Shown here: positions 12,801 through 28,666 of the stretch, piece after piece | How the letters are laid out: the number at the start of each line of letters is the position of its first letter | How positions within the stretch are numbered: position 1 is the first letter of the stretch | NCBI GenBank assembly: GCA_944470555.2 | Contig: OX104131.1 | Coordinates: forward strand, 12,144,515-12,208,514 | Length of the DNA stretch: 64,000 nt | Source of the DNA: Heterobilharzia americana | Lineage: Eukaryota; Platyhelminthes; Trematoda; Strigeidida; Schistosomatidae | Direction: 5' to 3' | Position numbers and translations under genes: made by a program | The notes under the pieces: model-generated | What the model saw: the letters and a program-made list of their open reading frames with translations, nothing else | Databases searched by the model: none | What the model was told of the DNA's origin: nothing

Positions 12801-13881
12801 TGTCCGCGGACCATCATATCTCCTAGCGTGTACATTATCATCCAGTCACTGGACTGGAATCCGGTGGTCAATATTTTCTTATTTCTATTTATTGGCAATA
12901 CAGCCTAACCCATCAATCAGTACAATCGGCGAGTATTTTATTTCTCACACTCAATTTGTATTTCTCAAGCTATTCGATATAAGCAACAAAGTTATTCTGT
13001 AATCTTTATGATCAGCAATGAAGTGGTTTTAATTTCATACCAATTGTAAAACTTGGGCACAGTGGTAAAATGGTTATACCATATTAGGTTTGTTTATGTG
13101 ATATATCGCACAGTGACACAGTATTGTTTCAAGCGTAAATTATTACTCAATTATATTGAAGTAATCACAACTTTTTACATTTGAATTTTATAGTTCTATC
13201 ATCTCATGTTGTTTTGCTTTTAGTGGTAGTAAAATTTTCCATATCTAGCGTATAGGTGTGACATCATTCCTGCTACATGTTTTAAGTGTTGATTTGATGG
13301 ATACAGAATTGGTAATCAATCTCTTTGCACTTAACTACACTGAACTTTACTACAGTCGCTTTGTTCCATTTTATTATACAGATGTGTCAGTACTTGCATT
13401 ACTATAGCTGCCTATACATTTATATATAATTCATTGATTAAAATGTCCTCGATAATACTATTGTTTTCTATTCTATTATGTACTACTACTGTTTTGATAT
13501 TATGTTGATACTGTTAATTTTTGTGAATATCTTTTTTCCTTTTACTATTGTAGCCTTTCGACTCTGCCTATTTAGAGCATTTAGATCCACCAGTGAAGTT
13601 TATGTCGTTTCATGCATATGTGCGTAAATTGACCGGTGGTCAGACAAGGTTAGTTTAGTTAACACACTATACAACTTTCAATTATTATGATTATTATCTT
13701 CTGTCCCAGTATCTTTTTCTAGAAATATGGAACCATTGGCTTAAGACGATTATCTGTCTACTAATTAATTTGAATTGAATTCCACTCATTGTTGTGTCAA
13801 TATCCCAATAGTACTCTTGATCATCCCTCGATACATATATTTTGTAGCCTAGTTAATGAACCTGAAATTTGTTGTTAAGTA

Positions 13882-13917
<36 letters not shown>

Positions 13918-16900
13918 TGTAAACCGCACACCAACTTGATCAATGAATAGCATTCTCATGAGAATGTTCACCGGCAATTTTAGACAATTTGAAGCCGAAG
14001 ATTAAGCTTACTTATTAGACGGTACGGTAATGGACGATTAGTTATCATCATAACTGTTCTTACACCTTTTCTGAGAACTGTAAATTGAACCTTGTGTAAA
14101 CATAAATGGGGAAAAATTATGTCATGATTAGTTCTTAAATAGAGACGTCATATTATGTATAAGCATTGATATGCAATCTAAAATATCAATTACTTTGTGA
14201 ATTACTTACTATCACTAGAGGTAAAAAAAAAATAATAAATGGAATTGTATTTGATAAATCTGTTCCAGAGGCAAATTTGCATTCTTAGAGAATCTAAGCT
14301 GCAGCATACGTCTAGGTTGTCGAGATCACCCTCCATGGCCTGATGGAATTTGTACAAAATGTCAGCCGAATCCAGTTACTTTGGAAATCCAACCTTATCG
14401 TCATGTGGATTTTGTACAATTTGAAAATCCTCAGTTGATGGATTCATTTTTAGACTTCTGGCGACAAACTAATTGTCAGCGAATCGGTATTATGCTTGGA
14501 CGGTATACTCACTTCGATACACCTGGTTCACCACCATTAGCGATCAAAGCTGTGGTCTCAGCAATTTATGAACCAGCTCAAGTAAGAAAAAGTGTATTTT
14601 TAAAAATGAAATGTATATGGTAGTTTGTTTTTACTGCACATTGGTATTGAAAAAGGAGACATCAAAAAAATTGTATAAATTCGGTTGAGAAGTTTTCTTT
14701 GCAATAGAAATGAGAACTTTTAGGTTTAGCAGTGATCATATTATTTTTTATTCAAGATCATTGGATTGTAACCCAAAAGATGACGTTTCCTAGCTTCAGC
14801 TGCTTGATGATATCAAGCAGCTGTTCCCTATCTACAAAGTCTGAACTCGTAGATCACAGGTTCACACTAAGGAATACATTAGTTGTCGGCAAGTGTTTGT
14901 GGGAGTGTTTTGCTTTTTAGTAATGAGCTAAGAAGAAGATTATTACCATCAGGTAATGATGTAGAATGAAAATAACTGTAAACGAAGAGATAGTGAAAGT
15001 AAGCTGTATCTCGTCGACAGTTCACATTTTCATTGTTTCTTAAATGTAATTCAGAACTTCTATATCGTGTGGTGGACCTTTCTTTTCAGTTGGTCACTTC
15101 ACTGGTTCAGAAACCAAAAATCAGCATATTCATCACTGTTGCTTATGTTGCTACACTCATTCATACTAATCTTACTCTTATTCTTTTAAATTAAAATCTA
15201 TAATATCATTAATTTTGTTCTGTGAAAGCCACATCTGTAAGTGTTAAGTTTTAAATTCATCCAAGAATTTACATGAAGCTTCACGCAACTGATAACTTTA
15301 TTGTTCCATAACTACGGAAAGATTCATTGAATAGGTAGCCCATTATATCTGTTGTACTTAGGCTAGTAGCATTGCCTACTTAGAAAGATCAAAGTATGAA
15401 GGTATTTCGAATTAATAATGCCTTAGTTGAGACCTTAGTCTACAATCCACTCAATTACATATCCCATTTAATTTTACACTAGTATAATGTGATTCGTTGC
15501 GTTTTTTTTGTAGGAATCTACACCTAGGTCAGTCAAATTAACTTGTCCTCTCGATAGTGTTCTTCCAAAACATGTTCTGGAAGTTGCTAAGCTTCTCGGT
15601 CTACAACCAGTTGGATGGATTTTCACAGATTTAGTAGCACAAGACTCCAATATCAAGGGTGTTGTAAAACATTTTCGTGGTACTATTGTGAGTTTAACTT
15701 ACGTTTTACAATTGATTTATGTTGTTTGTTTGTTTTTTTGAAAAACTTGGAAATTTTTACTTGCAATCAGTTTAGTGTAGCATGGTGAAACTACAGGGTA
15801 GGTAAGTAATTATAGAAATGTGCGTTTTATAATTTCCTAGAGAAGTTTTCTCATTGTCTTCAAAAAAAGACATTTTTACTTTTTCGTGTTCATTCCAAGT
15901 TCAATACTGTTGTATTGTATTATGATTCTATATGAACATAATATTGTATCGATTTCATTGACCTTGTTTAGCTTCAGCTTTTTATCCACTCATTTTACTC
16001 CACTAGTTGAGTTAAATTATAATTGTTTGCCTATTTTCCTCGAAGTCTTGTCGCTTAATGAGAAGAGGTAACATTAAAAGTAGTTAGTAGCTATTAGCTG
16101 GGTTGCAATTTTTCCAAAGATGATGTGTCTACAGCTCTATTAAATTTGGACCATTATGAGTTGTTTTTACCATAGTGATCAGCATTTCTAACCATTGTGG
16201 CTTACGTTATCTGAGGAAGAGGATAGACAAAAAAATAGGCTTATTATTTAGCTGGCAGAATATTTTATATGAGAAAAAAGATGCTTACATCAACCTATAT
16301 CAAAGACATCTTTCGAGTATGATAGTATCTGACTGGATTAATAAAGTAACAAATTTGATTCATTTTTGTACGTGTCTAAGTAGGTTTTATTTCCTACAGT
16401 GGAGTACTTTTAAATGTTCAATCGCTGAAGCATTCTAGATCAGATATGATTAAACCAAGATAACAGGATCCTATCATTTCAGTGGCTCATTGTTACGTGA
16501 CGCTTTTTGTATTTTATTTATAACTGGTAAACAAGTATTGTGGAGCAAATAGTCGCTTTGGAGCCTATTTAAATTTCCTTCACTAATATAATAACGAATT
16601 CTGTTGTATTTTTAAATTCCCATCGATTAGCATACCCATTTGGTTTTCTTTCATATAATATAGTGCTCAATACTTGACGGCTTCTTCCAGGACATTCGTA
16701 AGAACTATGGTCTTGTTCACTTTTGTTTTTCTTTTATCCCATTCATAGGATACCTTCTTTTTAAGTGCTGAGGAGTGTATAACTGCTGCACATTTTCAAA
16801 ATCTTCACCCGAATATATGTCGTCTTAGCCCTGATGGATGTTTTGGCTCGAAATTTGTAACGGTCGTTGTCACTGGTGACGCATCAAATGATATTCACTT

Positions 16901-17250
16901 TGAAGCATATCAAGTCAGTAACCAAGCTATGGCACTAGAAAGAGATAAAATCTTAGTGCCGACGTACGATGCACCCGAATTGGGTTTTATTCGAGAGACT
17001 ACAAAGGAACAATTTGTCCCAGAAGTGTTCTATGCAGTATGTTTTTTTCTCAATTTGATAAACTGGTTTCATTCAGTAACATTCAACCACAATAATTTGA
17101 AGTGAACTGCCAAGTTACTCCTGAATTTCTATAGGTGATCGATATAGAGGATCTGTTGAATTTTTAAGACTTAAAACTGTAGTTAGAGCTAACTAGAAAG
17201 ATTTGTCAACAAACAAGTGTTGGATGATCGTCACATATCTTGACTCCGCG

Positions 17251-17309
<59 letters not shown>

Positions 17310-20300
17310 ACGATACTGGTTACTCAGCCAGTGATTAGTTAGTGTTTCTTACCCAGTGATATCGAAGGGTAGTCGCAACCCTAGGCAGCTCAGCGGTAAT
17401 GTCTCTAACCACGGCACCTGATGACTTGGGCTCATATCTACAATGGAGCGTCATTTTCGTTGAGATTGTAGACAAACCTTGTCGTCAGCAAGGATAAAAC
17501 CTTTATCGGAGCTCTTTGCTGTTTGACCAAACCACATGATTTGTTGCATTCACCATAGACCAGTGATTTTCGAGTGCCTAAACTTAAGGTCAAACTTTAG
17601 AGATGCAGTAACACCCTATAGAAAGTCGATAATCTATGATAATTGTTTGTGGAAGATAGATTCTGAAGTTGACATTGCAAATATTTTCTGTTTTTGGCTG
17701 GGTAAGCTGATCTAAGTGTAATGATTTCCGTATACATAAAATCGTTTAACCTTTATCTTTGGATCCTTTTATTTCACTATTGTACTTAATATGCATCAAT
17801 TGTGGCTGTCAAGATAGAAGTAATACAAATTAAACATCACATAGCCAGGTTTTCAGTCTCGAACAGATTCTGTGCCTAGCGTACAGTTTCAAAGAAATGC
17901 TTTAAATATGACTGTGTTCAATGATTCCGCGTATTAAACTGTGTGCAGATTATTTAATTCCCTTGAATCACCTCGGTAATAAGATTTTGTTAAACAAGAA
18001 TGCTGAGCAAAATCTTGTTTTATGAATTCTATTAGTTAATAAAGAAAAGTATCGGCTGTGTTTAATCTAGGTAAAGTTTGAGCTGCTACTTTCACATTAT
18101 TATTCGCTAATGTCTTATATATCTGACGAAACCAATTATGTTGCTCATCAACAATCACTAAATTTGACGATCTGCGGGTCATATTGGTATATCATAACGT
18201 CGAAAAGCTGGTCAAGAAATTTATGTTAAATATTCTAACTACTTAATGTAAGTAAGTAGTGTGATTTTCGATGAAATACTACAGTTTCTCGGGCAATTAA
18301 ACAGCCGTAGTCCAATGGGTGGTTTGCGGTGATTGACTTCAACATATCATTCATCGTGAACTGAAATACATTGTGGAGCCATTGAAAACCTAAGGCCACT
18401 GGACAGTTTCTTTGTCCTGGTGTGGGACTCAGCTGTGCGCACCTATGACTGTCAAGAGATGAAATCCAAGGCCGGTCTGTTCTTGCGACAAACAAGTTAC
18501 GCTTCAGTCACTGGTTCGTAACCTGTCACACGTTCTCCTACTGCAGTCAATTCGCAGTTTAGCGCAATCATTCTTTAGGATAATTTATTGTATCCATAGT
18601 GTTTTAAGTATCAAATTCTAACGTATAAAATTTAGATTCTTGTAAACGACTTCAAACAGGCTGAAACTGTGATCATTTGTTGCCCCGCTGATACAAAAAT
18701 ACTTTTAATGGACAAAAATATCTCATAAAAGTCGTATTCATCTCCCCCTTTTTTATTTGGATTTTGATGACCAAGGAATATATGATACTCCATTAGTAAA
18801 CATTATGAAATAAAACTGGTGCACTACAGATAATGAACTTTTTATGAAGTCTGCAGAGCTTTGTGAACACTTGTTTTCAGTTATCATTTGTTTATCATTT
18901 CAGTAATGGCGTTCAGATTGAGGGTTCAGCCTTTGCTCTAGAGGGGTCGCCACCATTTAGAAGGACAGCTGGTGAAAGTGAAACGACTGATGTGCTCTCT
19001 GAGTGCGCGTGACATTCATTTTGTCCAGAATAGCACTGTCTATCACATTCTTGACTTGATTTACGCAGAACTTACAACTTACACACTAATATATGACGTA
19101 AACACAATAGAATTACGCAATGTGTGAACTCGATGACAAGTCGTAGGTTTAGATTTCTGTAGATTTATTGTGGTTATTTGTTACTCTCTATCTATTTGTC
19201 ACCTGTCTTCTTCAGCCGTTGTATGTACTTACTGAAACCTTTTCTGATAAGTTGTGTTTTGTGAACAGTTGACCTTCATAACGAAGCAATTCTAGATGGA
19301 ATATCTTAAGAATAACCAAATATCGAATTGACCTTGAAGGACTAAAATCAATTTCGTTAAACACTTTGGATATTCAAATACATTATTCTCATTTGGTTAA
19401 ACTTATTGCCATGCTATAATCCTCTATAATTGTGTATTTTTAAAGCAAGTCAGTATAACACTGAGTTTTGTCAGTGACAACAGGGATGAAATTGGAGTCG
19501 CCTGCATTTGTTTGTCAGGCATATTTTGCTCAAACTCATCGCATTTCATTCGCAAACTTTACCGCTTCCGTAATAACAAACAGTTGGTCAAGGTAGACTA
19601 ACAAGTCGGTTGTCTCATCACCGCTCTGCTAACTGGTTGTTAGCCTTAAATTTTATCCTTACTTATGCGCAACTTGAATAAGAATAATGGAAGTGTGCAG
19701 AGATGCATAACTCTTGCATCCATTTAAGAGATTCATTTTTATTCACTGACAACAAACATGTCTTATGTATCTCACAGATTCTGTTGTATGGTATATAACC
19801 AAACTTTCGACATCATGTTGTTGCGTTCGAAAATCACACCAATGTTTGATATCTGTATTTTATAATCTGGTGGACGTTATCATCAAACGTTTTATTCAAT
19901 TCCGCATACAAGCCAAGAAAAACCACCAGTTAAACTGTAAATGACCTGGAAGCAAAGAGATTTTGACAGTTTTAAAATATTTCCTTATTACCACTCTTAA
20001 ATCTGATACGATAAAGTGTACTGAGGTACAACGTTAACGACATTTTTTATAGGTGCCTATTTGAGCCAATAAAATATATCACTTAAGACGTTGTTGTAGC
20101 ATACTATACCACATTTCTTGGTTGATAGAAACTTCTCAGGGGATTGGAAAACGTCTGGTTCACGGTAATTTTCTCAATAATAAATTATACAGATAGTTTA
20201 GTACAGTGTTAAAAGTGTATTTAAAGTTAAATGTTGTGTATTGATATACTGTGACACATAATAGAGTCCTCCTGATCAAAGCCCTTTTATCAAATGAGTG

Positions 20301-23300
20301 AAACATAATACTTATATATATTTAATAATGCATTGTTTCTTACTGCTTTGGCTGCCACTAACCTTTTTTGCTTGAAACTTATTACTATTTACTTTTTACT
20401 GACTCAATGAATAGATAAATAATGAATCGTACAAAGTATGCGACAAATGTATCATATTATTATTATTATTATTTATCCCTTGGGCTCCTAGTGGAACATA
20501 GGGCTTCAGTAGCACGTTTCCAGCGCAATCTGTTCTCTGCAATCTTTTGAACCTGACTCCATGACTCCCCAGAAGCTCTCATTTCTTCCCCACACGACCT
20601 CCTCCATGTCACCCTCAGCTGGGACGCCCAACTCGCCGTTTCCCATAGGGGTTCCACTCGAGGGCCTGGCACGTGTTGTCCCGAATAGTCTTCTCAGTGT
20701 ATGTCCAATCCATCTCCACTTTCTTCTGCATATTTGTTGGGCGATCGGTTCTTGGTTGGTTCGTCGTCAACCAGAGTTTCTTGTTGCTTGTTCTAATTAT
20801 TCTGGCCATCTGATCCCCATCTTCAGTATCGATTCAGCGTATGCGGCAGCTGTTGATGAATGTCTGTAATTTGTTGGAAATCCCTTTCGTAACGCTCCAA
20901 GTTTCTGAACCATCACATAGAAGCACTGACTTGACATTAGTGTTGAAAATCCGGATCTTGTTCCACATTTTCAATGCAGAAAATCTCCACACTGGTTTCA
21001 GGTTGATGAACGCCTGTCTTGTCTTTGATGTCCTCGTCTGTGCAGCCTGTAGTTGAAACGATGCGTCCTAGATAAGTGAAAGAGGCTACTTTCTTTAAGT
21101 TTCTCCCGTTGATGGTGATTGGTGTTTGTTGTTGTTGGTGGTGGTGGCGTTGGTTGGTTATCATCATCACCTCTGTCTTCTCTACGTTCACTTGAAGTCC
21201 CGTCTTCACTGCCCCACCTCTTCTGTCAACTTGTTGGATTTTGACTGTAGATCTTCAAGTTTGTGTGACATCATGCACAAGTCATCGACGAAATCCATAT
21301 CTTCTAAGATCTTTTCCCCGGTCCAGTGTATCCCCTCTTCTCGCTCCTCACTGTTTGCTGCGTGATCCAGTCTACCACAATCAGGAATATCGTGGGTGAT
21401 GGTAGACAGCCTTGTTTTACTCCTGTCTTCACTTCAAAGGCATCACTGGGCTTCCCATTGTGAAGTACTTGGCATGTAGCGTCTTCATATAGTTGTTGAA
21501 CAAGGTTGATAAAAGTTATTAACCAACTATTAATTCATTAAGGAAATTCAGCAGAATTTTGAAAAACATTGAGATTAGAAAATGGAAGGATATAAGTAGG
21601 AAGAAAATGCCCAAATGATGAGCAATATGTTCATTAGTTTGCAAAATATCTGTCGAATTGTTATTTTTCAGCTATATTACCGGTTTTCCAGTTTAGTAAT
21701 TCTCAATATCCTGGGCATTTTTGTCAAGCGGCTTGCTGTTCTACAAGATTCATTTACTTTGCAGGTTAATGTAAGATGTTTGGTTCCACCTAACTTTCCT
21801 TTCACATAATCTTATGTGAGGGCAAGTAATAGTATATATAAGAAAGGAACTTCACTCGACTCAGTTACACAATGTAAATGATTGACCTGCTATGTTTTAC
21901 TAGAATTTAGTAGTTTACGTCAACTTTACTCATTCTCGAATACCACCACTCACAAGAATTGATATGTAGCAGAAAATTATGATCTGTGACTTCTTCATAT
22001 CTTTCAGTTTTAACTAGATGTAAACACAGCGCTATCTATACATACTGAGAATTCTCTTATTATTAGCACATCAGGTTGGATGCAAATTCTTAGATTAGTA
22101 AGATAGTTATCAACGTGTTCGATATCTCTACTTCTCATCTTTAAGATACAAGCCAATATAAATCAATTCTGAAGCATCATTTTACATTTCTTCGGGTAGA
22201 GGATCAGTCCATGAAAATTTCTAGGGAAATAAATTATCTAAGACCAATTTGAATAGGAATGAGAATTGTAAACATCTATGCTGGATGCTAATAGTTTTCA
22301 CCGTCTCCGACCTTAGTCTTCCCTAATCTTTCAAGATTACAGTAGTTTGACATCTTACATCTTGTTCTTATTACACTAGTTATAAGAATTATAGTGGATT
22401 CCTCAGTTAGATATTGCCACAACCTATGGAATCATATCTCTATTGTAATCAGATTTCGCCTAACTTGTATTTTAGTGTTTGTGATGCATCTGTTTGTGTT
22501 TTTTATACACCTGACGTTTGTGGACTCAGTCATCTGATTTATATTGAGTCGTTATTGTTTTATGTCGGTTGAGATAGACAGACAAATATTTTATTTCTTG
22601 ATTGTTAGACGAAGGTTGAGAGATGTTTATTGAAAAGTTTTCATTACTTTTATCCACATGCTGCCTTCTTCGGAGCTGTAGCTCGTACGTCTAGACAGTT
22701 GACCATTGGATTACTGACGCGAAACCTGCCACACCTATAAGGTTTGACCAGCCACCTAGTATCATCAACTCATAATAAGCGTGGATGGTAGCCCAGTACA
22801 CGGATGTGCACATGGTTGCTGAGTTATCTCTGTTTTTTTTATACATTTTATTTTTTGATTACAGCCAATAGATTCCTTACTTATCTTTTTGTAAAGTCTA
22901 AAATAATTAAAATCCCCATTAACTTCAAAATACATTACTTTATAGTGCTCATTAGTGACATCCTGAAGTTCTAATGTGACCCCCGGACCTGTTGGGTCAA
23001 CCAGTCGGATGTGAAGCGGATGCAGATATGGTGAATTGGCAGAAGTAAGAAACTGTAGACCATCCGGTTTCAACCTAGTGGTTGGATGTTTAACGCGTTA
23101 GCTGTCAAACCTAAGGGTCCTGTGTTCGATCCTCAGCCGGGTTGTGGGTGCGTATTGCTGAGAAGTCCCATACTAGGACACAGCAGGTGTCCAATTCTCC
23201 TGGGTTTTCAACGGTTCTTCAACTGATGTCGATCCGTGATGAATACTACCTCAAAATCTAATAACATTTCATCTGTCGATTGTTTTTTTCTCCATCTAAT

Positions 23301-26300
23301 GACTTTAGATTACTCAGTTCTATACAGCTTTTTCCTTCTCTTTCTATCTACTTTAGACAAAGGATAAATATGGTAATCGTGTTACACGAGTAGCTCGTCC
23401 TTTACCGGTTGAATTTTTACTTATCAATATGCCGGCAGCCTTTCCAATTGAACCAGTGTATACAATGGCTAAGTTGCCTGATGATTTTCCAGTTGAATGC
23501 CGATTTCCTATTGAGAATCGTGAAAATCTAGGTCAAATTCAGGTGAGTTTTGTATGACAAACTTAGGTATACTTGTATACCTCTACATTATTACATTTCA
23601 CCACTAGACAGTGTCATTAAGTCGGTTTCTATGGTTTCATATCACCACATAATTAACATTACACTGTTACTGTTTCACATTTCAACACAATTAAATTCCT
23701 GACCCCTTCCTAGCATTAAACTTTAGGCATCTAATCACTTTTTCTGAATTTTTATGTATTAGGTTCCTTTTTTTCGGTTTTTTTTCATTTAATCTAGCTT
23801 TTCACTAGAAGTTTATTAATCTATCCCAATGAAGTCACTGATTATCGGTTCGTGTTCACTTAGTTTGGAGGGATAAGCGAACTTGATTATTTCTGCTGCC
23901 TTTTAAATGCTAAGCAAATCTGCTTCCACGAGAGATGACGAGTTAATTTTCTTCGGAGAAAGCTTATGTGTATTAGCTGGCCTTCAACGTAATTCACCTC
24001 AGTTTTATAGTTGAATGTATTTTCCTCATATTGTCTTCTTATTAAGATGATGTAGGACCTTCCTAAGTAAAACAAAATTTCAAGTTCCCCAACCGTTTTA
24101 AGCAGCTCAATGTGAGTCAATGAGAGGAGATAAAGTGATAAAAGGCCATTACTATGGATGTATTATTTTGGTCATTGATTTCTATAACATCTACATATAT
24201 CAATCATAAGTAATCAAATTTACCGATCATATGCGATTCTGGTCACTAGTCCACGTGAAGGTATGTAATGCTATCTAGTTGATCAGGCAAGAATAACTAC
24301 ACAATAATAGGGTAGTTCAGTGTGTATGATATAGAACTCTACCTGCTTTAGTTAAAAAAAAAACAGTACTCTCCTAAATCGATGCTATTTTCTTTATGAA
24401 AATAATTGATAGACAAAAATGTCATTTCGATGACTGCATCCATTACCTCCCATCTACGTCAATATACCAATGTAAGTATTTACTTTTAGCCAGTTCTTAA
24501 AAGTGAATAGCAGTAAACACGATGAGCATCATTATACTCAGTAATCATCTTCAATGTATTTGCTCATGATAACTTCATTGTTTCTTTCATACAATCTAAC
24601 TTCATCGACTTGTTCATTTCATTAGCTTTCTACTAAACTGTTGTTAGAATAGTAAACAGACTTTATTGAGGGGAAAATATGTTTTCAAATAAATTAACAA
24701 CACAATATGAAAGTCATATTTCTCGATTTAATAATATTCAGCATATTTGTATCACTTTTGACCAATGACAACTGCAAGTTGTTTCTGTGTTTAAAATGAA
24801 CACATCACAGTGTACCTTTTTGTTTTCTTGAAAATTGAAAGTGACCAAGAACAGATAAATTACTCAGTCTACTTTTTACTTAACTAATTTTGTGGATTAG
24901 TCGTTGAAGATGACAAGGTTATAGCCAAGCTTTTAAAGTATAGCATATCAGAGTCCAAATGTACAGAATCTATTACATAATTATCTTCAGAAAATTTTTT
25001 CTTTGGTGTAATAGACTTGAATTAATTTATTAGAAATCGTTATACAACTTACCATTGAACACACTTATCAGAACTCCTATTGAGTGTTGTGTTGCCAACT
25101 GTCTTTGTTCTTACTTTTCTGAGGGAAAACAATACAGTTTATACAGTGGGAAGCTTTTCTACTTCGCTGCTTATTGAAGTTGATATACCTCAAGGTGCTG
25201 CTGTTTCTCTTTTTTTTCTTTTTCTTTTTGTATGACTTACCTACCTCGACGAAAACTAATTTTGTTAAGTATGCCGATGACCTGATTGTGTCCATGCCGA
25301 TCATCTCCTCTTCATATAATTTTCAGTTTAACAACTTCCTAACCGAAATGGGTCACTGATCTCTCTACACATAGTTCTTCTAAATATCAGATGCTTGGTT
25401 TCAACCTAAGACATGAATAAGACTTGTGTAATCCCCTTCAGTCCCATGACTACTGTTTTATTGGTGGCTCTGTAGTGAAGAATGTATTAAGCGTACTCCA
25501 TCTTGACTTATGCTTCCCTTCTGATCTTTATTGATGCCATCCTCCATATTCTACTGATTTCGATAAGAATCCTCCGCCTGACCTTTTACGTAAGGAAACT
25601 GCAACTGTCTGGTATAACAGCCTTTGGTATTACGCTTCGTTAATACTTGTGTCCTGCCTATTTTTATTTACTGTTTCCCTCTATTCTCCCCTTCATTCTT
25701 GAGAAAAGACTACTGCATTGCTTAAGTATTTGATGACTGTCCGTAGAAGGAGTGGTACACACTTAACAGTACTGATAGACTCAGTTGTGGAAAGGCATCT
25801 TAACTCTTGTGAACAGCTGGCTACAAATATTTTATCCGATGAAAGTCATCCTCTTTATATGTCTGTCCTCAAGGAAGACAAAAAGCAAATACATTAAACT
25901 TTATGGACTACATACAAGAATTCCACTCTGTCTTATATGACTTGTATGTTGTGTGACGAAAAGTATATTGTAAACAACCGTATCAATCTTCTATGTAATA
26001 ACGAAAGCTGTCACAACCATTCAGTCATTATATATTTAAACAACGCTATTATTATTTGTAGCCTACTATAAACCATTATCATTGTTAATATATCTGGAAA
26101 AATTTTGCCCAACGCAATGTTAAATGCTGATAATTCTGTATTGTAAATAGAATTATAGTTTGGAATCAGGCAAATATATTGCCTTTTATTATTATATCAA
26201 GACATTGGAAACCTTACAGTTAAAAATAACAACTATAGCAACTTACATCATTATAATATTGATCTAAGATATCTACTGATTTAGGATCATATCTGACAGC

Positions 26301-28595
26301 AATCGTTCCATTCCAATCTGTCACCAAAATATCCATTTCGACCAGAACAACATTTGAAACTGTTTAACTAAACATATGCTATCTAGAATCAAGAGATAAC
26401 AAATAGATTGCAGGTATAGTTCAGTTATTCGATTGACACAACACACCATCTGTGGTGTGAACTCGAGTGAGATACAGTTGGGCGAAGCCAACTTCACAAT
26501 ACAGTCATTTTCGTTTGCACTTTGAGAATGTGGAACTCTTATGTTCACCAGTATATTAAGCGGTTTAACACAGATTATGAGACGAGCATCACCAGTGTAC
26601 ATTTCAGTGTTTATCCTTCACTGTAGAATGATGAATCGGCCTTTGGAATCGCAACAATGTCAAAGTCATTCTAGCGGATCACCAGCGCTGTGACATTTCA
26701 TACATAACTCACTTGATAAGTACTTTCCCTGAGTAGATTATAAACGAATTAATGTCTGTGTATTTGAATGAAGATATGAATGTGGAAAGAAAAAGGGAAC
26801 ACAAACAATGTTATCAGAAATAGTAAAATGGTGTACAAAAAAGATATGGTAGAAGTAAAACTGTGTAATCAGAATAGGCAGTACAGTGTCTTTTTCTCTT
26901 TCTTGGTAGTCAGTAATCGATACTTCTTCAGATGATATTAGTTCCTTTACGTAACTGAAGCTCTTCTTTATGTTGAAGTCATAGCTTTTCATGTCAATGT
27001 TCCTTTGACGTATCGGTATTGACACTGGTTTCATCTTAGCAATGAATATAACTGTAGGTTACACAAGTGCACGACAAATCAACACTTGGTTTTGTGTATA
27101 ACGATTGAATTCCAATTATTCCTGTCCGAGTGTGTATGAGTTGTTAATCGAAAACTGAATTCATTTCGACAGTATATCAGCTGCACTTGTTTTGTATGCT
27201 TTACAAAGCATCTTTGAGTAATGGGTAACCCAAAACTACCTTCAGATGTGTCAGAACACAATTGTCAAAATAATATCTACGTTATTATTGATAAATAATA
27301 AAATAACTAACGAAAATAAACGTCAACAGTATTTTTCAATTACTATTCACCCAGTAACAGTTTCACTGTGATAAAAATAATCTACTATGCAACAAAGCAT
27401 TTCTGTTAAGCACAGTCGGAAAGTACCTCAGGACAAGTAGACATAGTTTCTCTAAAAGGGGATCAAATCAAGTAACAAGAAACAATTCCAACAAACGGTC
27501 AACGTCTATTTACAACGCTGTGACCTTAGGTTACTTAAAACAATACGCTGAAGTCCGTAAAGCCAACTTGATGCAAACAGCTAAGCATGGTACAGACCAT
27601 AAATGTTAAAATTAAGTAAAAATAACGTAGATATTTCTAAGAAATTCAGCTGTCGACAATGGAGTTATGAGATATGGGCATTAAAAGTAGAAGACATTAG
27701 GCGACTACAGGGTTTGTATCACAGATGTCTTCGTAGCAATACTCGTGTTTGGTGGGATCACCATGTGTGAGTAGTAATGAAGTCAGGAGAAGCGCACTAG
27801 GCAAGACAGGTCGGCAAGTCGATTGGTGAGGTTGTGAAATTTAGTCGATTCAGATGACTTGAACATGTGTTGACCATGGAAAGTCATCGCCTACTTCGAT
27901 GCGGCATGATAGGGGAAGATAGATGAGGTTGGAAGAGGGTTGACGGTGGCCAGATCACGACCTACCACCAGTCGACGAAGTCTCTTACTGTTGGTTGGAG
28001 CCAATGTGGGGAGATGTAGACTACCTGGTTGAGGTCCCCGAGACAAAAGGAATCAGTGGTTGAGGACTGTTGATGAGATGGCTGAAAATCGGTGACAATG
28101 GCGCAGATGTGTTCACTCCTTGAGATCTTCGTAAATTTGATTATTCACACTAACCTTCATCTTTGTCTACTTCTATATCACTTTTTCTATCCACCTGTTC
28201 TTTGTGTACTACTGTGAATTGTGGCAACCTGAGGTGATGCACTCGTGTGCGAGGTTCTAGGTTGATTTGCAAAAAGGATAAACTGTTTCGTTAGACATAA
28301 AAGAAAGGTTTTCCTAAGATATTCTACAACATTGTTTCATCTCTTTTATATACACTAATTTATTCATCGATTAATATGCTTATATTGTTTCAACTGAGAT
28401 TATGCTTCAGTTGTCACGTATGTTGGTAGTACACGTCCATTCTTAGTGTAAATATTTCAAATGCTATAAATAAGTAAAACAGTCTGTTGTCGGAAATACC
28501 TACGTCATTTTATCTTATTAGCAAACTATAACAAACCGTGATGTTTTGGTATATCATAAGAAACAGTTTTGTAAGACAGATGTGAACCGTAAAGT

Positions 28596-28666
<71 letters not shown>

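Noticed and set aside
18235..18495. 86-codon - strand frame as a gene
   Set aside because: No motif, no splice context, and it lies in an NPL4 intron; chance openness is likely.
23076..23132. Functional tRNA gene
   Set aside because: A and B boxes are present, but acceptor and anticodon stems do not pair and the sequence runs into a SINE-like body.
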